Positions 8,516 through 12,508 of a DNA stretch of 12,508 nt are shown one piece after another; the stretch's first letter is position 1, and each line of letters opens with the position of its first letter. Position numbers and translations under genes: made by a program. The stretch is from Euperipatoides rowelli. Lineage: Eukaryota; Onychophora; Udeonychophora; Euonychophora; Peripatopsidae. The stretch lies in the NCBI GenBank assembly GCA_003024985.2, contig PXIH01S0004908.1, one strand, 5' to 3'. The notes below the pieces were generated by a model. It was not told the origin of the DNA, made no database searches, and worked only from the letters and a program-made list of their open reading frames with translations.

Positions 8516-8709
8516 TACAAAGAAATTAACAAGATTAAAATCACTGTGTAGAATGAATTAATAGGTAATTAAATAGATCAACAATTAAATCAATATATAA
8601 TATAGATGGAAACCATCCAAATAAATCAATAATAAGAGTAGTACTACAAAATTTCCAATTCAAGCCACGATGAAAGACTCTAGTGACCAGTATAAGACGC
8701 CATTTTAAC
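8516..8709 (-). promoter_or_regulatory. LINE 5' leader with YY1-like motif
   Basis: This is the region upstream of ORF1 on the minus strand. At the presumed 5' end, plus-strand 8696-8707 reads GACGCCATTTTA, which fits the CGCCATnTT core of a YY1 site. Some LINEs carry such a site near +1 to place transcription initiation. The nearness to the inferred element end is suggestive, but the motif is short. I see no other promoter element with confidence. Confidence 0.3.
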
Positions 8710-8904
8710 ATTTTAAATTCATATTAGTTTTTAATAAACCAGAGGTTGGTCGTGAAGGAGGATATTTGTATAGTTATGTAAATTTTATCAAAATTTTGGA
8801 GGGCCCAGGTGCAAATTATATAAAAAGAAGGCATATGATTCACTTTAATTTATTTTTAAATGCTAAAGTAATTAATTTGACTAGGCCTACAGTATTCATT
8901 ATTT

Positions 8905-8950
<46 letters not shown>

Positions 8951-9229
8951 CATTATATTCTAATATAGAATTATATTTTTCTTTGTGAAATTCTAATTTC
9001 TATACCCTGGAGCTGGAAGAATAAATATCTTATGAAGATAGTCCAGTTATTTTACAATAAATAAAAAATACCTGGTCTATAATTTTCCTAGCTGCAGAAC
9101 TGAATGGGTCCATAGGCTGTGGATCGTGGAATACCCACTAGATATATAGTGAGTAGCTGTGAATACTGAATAACAATCCTGGACAATCAGCAGTGTAGAT
9201 CAATCATGTAAGGCAACTCATCTAGGAGA
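8710..9229. other. Anonymous DNA between two LINE insertions
   Basis: No gene is recognised. It includes a GC-richer word GGAGGGCCCAGGTGC (about 8799-8813), a 37-T run and an inverted repeat, AGAATTTCA/TGAAATTCT, at 8944-8952 and 8986-8994. From about 9060 the sequence becomes less AT-rich. It may already belong to the 5' region of the plus-strand LINE that follows, but I cannot prove this. Confidence 0.5.
8907..8943 (-). repeat. Poly(T) tract, 37 bases
   Basis: This is the longest homopolymer in the window. On the minus strand it is a poly(A) tract, so it could be the tail of a minus-strand retroposed element lying to its right (8944 onward), though no such element is recognisable there. 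It could equally be slippage expansion. Confidence 0.9.
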
Positions 9230-9331
9230 AGGAAAACTCTGATCACAAATCCTGCACTTGGTTCTGAGTGCCCATATGCAGTATGAGCCGCTTTGAAAAA
9301 TCATGGAAAGTCCAAAAATTTGTTTTAGAAT

Positions 9332-9493
9332 GCCATGTAATCTGGTTAACGGCCAGCGCAATCCACTATCTTGTAAGGCTGGACGTGTCAAATCGACTAC
9401 TCTGGGAACACTGCCATGCAATCTGACTAGCCATCAGCGTAATTCAGTATCCCATGAGTTGAACGTGTCAAATTGTTAACTCTGGAAACCATC
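9332..9493 (+). repeat. Two 81-bp tandem units upstream of the endonuclease
   Basis: Units 9332-9412 and 9413-9493 align over their whole length: GCCATGtAATCTG, CAGCGcAATcCA, CGTGTCAAAT and ACTCTGG are shared at the same offsets, with scattered substitutions that are mostly C/T or G/A. Such tandem monomers directly upstream of the coding region are seen in 5' UTRs of some LINEs, where they can carry promoter activity. That role is inferred here. Confidence 0.65.
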
Positions 9494-9540
9494 AACAACA
9501 AAGGAAGCAACGATAAGGAATTAACAGAAAATCAGAAAAG

Positions 9541-10026
9541 GAGTAGAGTTATTAAGATTGGAATGGGGAATGTAAGAGGTCTTAACAGAACAGGAAAACT
9601 AGCCGAGATATGTATGTAATGAATTGATTAAAATGTAAATTGAGATATTGGGAATCTCAGAAACTTTCTGGGAAGAAAATATGGACTTCATCACTACAAT
9701 AAAAGGGATAACTTCAGAGTAATGACAGCAGGGGTAGGGATGAAAAGTGAGTAGGATTCACAGTGAAAGAGAATATGGCAAGACAAGTGTGGGATGTATG
9801 GAGGATTTCTGAAAGGCTCATTGCAATATGATTTAAAGAGAAGAAATAATATTGTTGGTCCATGGGGATTAGGAAAAACAAATGATAGAGGCAACTTATT
9901 AATTTTTCTAACAGCCAAGAATTATGGATTGCAAACACCTGGTTTGAACAGAAATGCAATAGCAGACATATTTGGACTTAACCAAATGGAACAATAAATA
10001 ACCAAATAGATTTCATCATAACCCTG
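9541..10026 (+). pseudogene. APE-type endonuclease remnant (RTE-like LINE)
   Basis: This would be the target-nicking nuclease of the element. Pieces are: KIGMGNVRGLNRTGKLAEIC (9554-9613), then a frame change; IEILGISETFWEEN (about 9636-9677), with the catalytic Glu codon at 9660-9662; AGVGM (about 9726-9740); GPWGLGKTNDRGNLLIFLTA (about 9862-9921) followed by KNYGL; and a final SPNG-like block changing frame into NQIDFIITL (about 9997-10026), which carries a catalytic Asp. The usual GDFNA-like motif before GPWGLG and the terminal SDH block are missing or unreadable. A 67-codon open stretch (9794-9997) is the longest intact piece. The family is clear, the exact clade less so. Confidence 0.7.
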
Positions 10027-10186
10027 TAGTCTGCAGACTAGAGATCAATTTAAAATGTAAGATTAAGAACAACAAAAATAGAAGATGGATGGTTGAAGTA
10101 GGCTACTCAATTTATTGCTAAGTTCTCCATGAGGTGGTTTTGGACATTGGTATTCAGCACCACTTTACAGAATAATTGTGGGAAGT

Positions 10187-10202
10187 TTTTTTTTTTTTTT
10201 TT
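10187..10202. repeat. Poly(T) run at a junction between two element remnants
   Basis: About 16 T residues separate the plus-strand endonuclease remnant from the minus-strand gag-like frame. It may mark a breakpoint or the poly(A) tail of a minus-strand insertion. Confidence 0.6.
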
Positions 10203-11217
10203 AACGTCTTTGACACCCGTCATTTCATAGTAGTGGTTCATCTCAGAGATGAACTCTGGGGCTGTTTGATTATGTAAGAATGACAGTTCTTGAATACATG
10301 TTATTTGTTCTATACTTTTTGTCCTATGGCTTATATACTAATTAAAGTCAAAGGACTCGTTTTCTTTTTTTTTTTTTAGCTGTCATAGTTTGCTCTTAGG
10401 CTTGCATTTCTTTGAAAGATGTCATTAGTACTTGCATTTGTGTGTGTGGTTTGTTCACAGTTGAAATTTGAATCCATTTCTTTTCCTAGGCTATGTTATT
10501 AGTTTAATTTGCTTCATTTGTGCTAATAGCAAGGAGTTTTATTCTATTTTGGTTTTTGAAGTTTCCATACCGGTATCCTACTGTTATTTATTTCTAGATT
10601 TATTTCTAGAGTTTTTTTTTTTGCTTCTCTATTTTGTTTTATTTCTTGTTCTAACCTATTGACTCTCTCTTTACAATCTAAATATATTGATTCTATGGGG
10701 ACCTGTAGGTGATTTAATTGTATTTGGCTGTCTGTTAGTTTGAGTATTACTTGATGGTTTTCCATTAATTCATTTTGGTTGTGCGTTAGGGTCCTTTGAT
10801 TGTCCGAAATAGCCCTTTGGTCTGATATTTTTTCTGTTGTCTTTTGTGTTTGACATTTTTACTGTCAGTTTTTTGTGACTTTTGTATTTGACATTCTCTT
10901 TTGGTTGTGTTCTATATTTTTTTGTCTCTCTAACATGTTCCTTAGTAGGGTCATAAACTCTGATTGATTGATATTTGTTTGTGCTGTTGGTGTTTCAAAG
11001 TTAATTGGTCTTTGCAACACTTCTGTTGTCTTTGGTGTTGATCACATGAAATAATTTGTATTTCCCTTATCTTCAGTTTCTGGATTAATTATGGTGTTAT
11101 TTTCTATGTCATTTGTTTTGTTTGAATGTTATTGTCTCACTGCTAACACGTACCTGTTTCTACTCTGTTTTCGTCCATTTCATATTGTTCCAACCTAGTT
11201 TGTCTGTAGTATCCATA
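10203..11217 (-). pseudogene. Gag-like coiled-coil reading frame, broken (LTR retrotransposon?)
   Basis: A chain of minus-strand fragments starts at a possible ATG (11217) reading MDTTDKLGW. It continues, after stops and frame changes, through NINQSEFMTLLRNMLERQ (about 10977-10924) and HNQNELMENHQVILKL (about 10782-10735). The open piece 10765-10544 is rich in E, K, Q and L with coiled-coil spacing (RVNRLEQEIKQNREAKKK). A later piece reads HNQTAPEFISEMNHYYEMTG (near 10280-10220), resembling the P-x2-FI-x2-(L/M)-x3-Y segment at the start of the capsid-like core in many LTR-retrotransposon gags. It stops at the poly(T) run at 10187-10202. No protease, RT or LTR is visible. The coding nature is likely because fragments keep their style across about 1 kb; the gag identity is tentative, and a LINE ORF1 is the alternative. 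Confidence 0.42.
10236..10254. repeat. Perfect 19-bp palindrome
   Basis: GTTCATCTC and GAGATGAAC are perfect 9-bp inverted arms around one A. The palindrome lies within the gag-like frame and may be incidental to coding sequence. Operator-like or cruciform roles are not supported by anything nearby. Confidence 0.7.
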
Positions 11218-12409
11218 ATTTAATTATTTATATATTTTTACAGTGTATATAGATTTTTTATTTTGTCTAATTTTATTTTATAGAATATAACCTGCTCAGC
11301 AAGGGTGAGCAAAAATTTATTTGCTATCACATTTTTACCTTGATTTAGATTAAGATGTTATTTTTTTAACTACGTAGCCTATAACATTCATTAGTAATTT
11401 GATCTAGAAATACTATTGAACATTAGCCTACTGCACATTCTGCACAATTTGTTGTTAGGAGTTAAAATAAGATTACCCAATTTTCTTTACCTAGTAAGTT
11501 TAGTCATTTTTTTTAACGTGCAGAGAGAGTTAACAACTCTGCAAGTTATTTATTCTACATGTGGCCCTCCCCCTTTTAATAATTACTAATTACATAAATC
11601 GACTGTAGCCTATTTATTGCCCAAAAACAAAATTTTCATTTATATTATTATTTAGCAAAAATAAAATTCAAATTTCTACTTAGAAATGATAATTCACAAA
11701 AAAAATGTACACATAAATATAACTGTTTTCTTCAGATGTAAATGAAAGAAATAAGACAACGGTAGACATAATTGTTTTCTTTTTTTCGGAAAACAAAATA
11801 AGCAGGTCAACTTAAGTAATGAGGAATCGATTATGTTAGTAATAGCCTAATTTATTCATTATTCTTAGTGAGATTTTGTTTAGATTAGAGTGCCTACTTC
11901 AGGCCTGAATGGTAAATTGCTGAGGAACAACTAATTAGGCTTGTTTGAAAAAAAAAAAAAAATACAGTGGTTGTCTGAAACATGGAATATAAAAATAACG
12001 TAGAATGTCAACATGTGTTTTGACAGCAGTCTATAAGAGAGAAAAAAATCATAGAATTATAACTCTGGCTATACATGTCCATACACACATGCCTTCCATT
12101 CTTAGAGATCGCAGTAAAGCTGAGCTTCTAATTAAACAGCCATCTTTAAAATGTGCATGGCAAAGAGTTGGACTATTTCAACAACAATCCTTTTCTCTTG
12201 GCTTTTGCAACCCAAGCAGCTGACATTTTTTTATCTTTGGGGAATTTTAAAAAAAGGTACCGGCACAGGGTTTTAAACTTGATACAGTATTTGTGCAATT
12301 TAAGACACAACAGTAAGACATATAGGTTTTTAACAAGCACTGTATATAGTAAACACTAGTTTCTAGCTAAACTTATTATATAACAAATTAGCACCGCCAT
12401 GCATATACT
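11218..12409. other. Anonymous AT-rich DNA, no recognised gene
   Basis: Two overlapping plus-strand frames (12005-12223, 72 codons; 12153-12359, 68 codons) have no motif that I recognise and compete for the same bases, so neither is called. Small inverted repeats are present: TGCTCA/TGAGCA around 11292-11311 and TTGTTTTC/GAAAACAA at 11772-11796 (8-bp arms, 9-base loop). The part just right of 11217 might be the leader of the gag-like element, but no LTR or primer-binding site is identifiable. Confidence 0.5.
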
Positions 12410-12503
12410 CAGGCCCAGATCTATAGGCTGCAAAACCCCGCAATGCGGGGAGGCCAAAAAAAATATTAAAAAAAAAAAAAATTTTTTTTTTTAATTTTTT
12501 TTT
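12409..12503. repeat. Possible terminal region of an unidentified repeat, with GC hairpin
   Basis: The sequence from CAGGCCCAGATCTATAGG (about 12410) leads to a perfect GC hairpin, CCCCGC-AAT-GCGGGG (12436-12450), then AGGCC and an A14/T11 palindromic tract (12468-12492). The sudden GC-rich block in an AT-rich region suggests the edge of a transposon or MITE that runs off the window. No matching inverted end lies inside the window, so the type stays open. Confidence 0.4.
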
Positions 12504-12508
12504 CTGAC

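Larger units (their letters stand above)
3347..8709 (-). mobile_element. Near full-length CR1/Daphne-like LINE, about 5.4 kb
   Basis: Read on the minus strand, the order is: leader (8709-8516), ORF1 (8515-7778), spacer (7777-7097), ORF2 (7096-3796) and 3' UTR (3795-3347). ORF2 carries APE endonuclease and RT motifs of the CR1/L2/Daphne/jockey type, including ITETWL, GDFN, SDHFP, FLDVSKVFD, GVPQGN and FADD. No large internal deletion is evident, but ORF2 has about a dozen stops and frame changes. The boundaries come from the loss of element-like sequence and from a possible 8-bp target duplication, ATTTTAAA, at 3339-3346 and 8710-8717. That repeat is AT-only, so each end may be off by tens of bases. 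The clade name is inferred from motif wording and needs a phylogeny. Confidence 0.8.
9230..10030 (+). mobile_element. 5' fragment of a second LINE family (RTE-like)
   Basis: A 5' region with two 81-bp tandem units (9332-9493) leads into an APE endonuclease on the plus strand. Its motif wording (IGMGNVRGLNRTGKLAEIC, ILGISETFWEEN, GPWGLGKTNDRGNLL, NQIDFIIT) is that of RTE/BovB-type and related endonuclease-RTs, unlike either other LINE here. No RT follows, so only the 5' part survives, and the right side is lost or interrupted before 10203. The left end is uncertain and may extend to about 9060. Confidence 0.65.

Noticed and set aside
903-8709. The plus-strand and minus-strand LINEs as inverted copies of one element
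   Set aside because: Their RT motifs differ (HPIYK/NYRPVSHL against TPVYN/NYRPISVL; VDLSSAYNT against LDVSKVFDS), so they are separate families.
10468-10662. Plus-strand hydrophobic 64-codon frame as a membrane protein
   Set aside because: It is antisense to the coiled-coil frame on the minus strand, and runs of Leu/Phe mirror the Lys/Glu-rich protein there.
11772-11796. TTGTTTTC/GAAAACAA hairpin as a functional element
   Set aside because: The 8-bp arms are AT-rich beside homopolymers, so a chance origin is likely.
12005-12359. Two overlapping plus-strand frames as an exon or small gene
   Set aside because: They are in different frames over shared bases, with no splice-site context or recognisable domain.
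1-12508. CRISPR array, tRNA genes, bacterial operons or phage genes
   Set aside because: There are no regularly spaced repeats, no tRNA cloverleaf or B-box-like GTTCGAATC word, and no bacterial-type gene spacing.

Overview
This window looks like nuclear DNA of an animal, most likely an arthropod or another invertebrate; the species cannot be named. It is strongly AT-rich, full of A and T runs and short AT microsatellites, and has no bacterial-style gene packing. Every stretch of protein similarity I can recognise belongs to a retrotransposon. I found no host gene, tRNA, rRNA or CRISPR array.

Layout: (1) 1-902 is AT-rich DNA with a microsatellite and a two-copy 23-bp repeat. (2) 903-2240, + strand, is a heavily decayed non-LTR retrotransposon (LINE) of the jockey/CR1 type, with reverse transcriptase finger and palm motifs and a C-terminal tail. 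(3) 2241-3346 is anonymous DNA with a diverged tandem duplication of about 110 bp. (4) About 3347-8709, - strand, is the main feature: a nearly full-length CR1/Daphne-like LINE. It has a short 5' leader, an unbroken 245-codon ORF1 (coiled coil plus RNA-binding fold), a long A/T-biased spacer, a degraded ORF2 of about 1,100 codons and a 3' UTR. ORF2 carries, in order, a PHD-like zinc finger, an APE endonuclease, a linker, a reverse transcriptase and a C-terminal domain. (5) 8710-9230 holds a 37-base T run and anonymous sequence. (6) About 9230-10030, + strand, is the 5' part of a different LINE, probably RTE-like: two 81-bp tandem units, then a broken endonuclease. (7) About 10203-11217, - strand, is a broken coiled-coil reading frame that looks like an LTR-retrotransposon gag. 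(8) 11218-12409 is anonymous. (9) The last 100 bases hold a GC-rich hairpin and an A/T palindrome that may be the edge of another repeat.

In the main LINE, ORF1 would package the element RNA and ORF2 would nick the target and copy the RNA there (target-primed reverse transcription). ORF2 is broken by many stops and frame changes, so this copy should not move by itself. Its catalytic motifs are still readable, so the insertion is old but not ancient. The region is best read as a retrotransposon graveyard with alternating insertion directions. I see no convincing new biological system. The points most worth checking are the intact ORF1 beside a ruined ORF2, the zinc finger fused to ORF2, a small poly(A) insertion with a 9-bp target duplication inside the spacer, and strong enrichment of the word TAGCCTA across the window.
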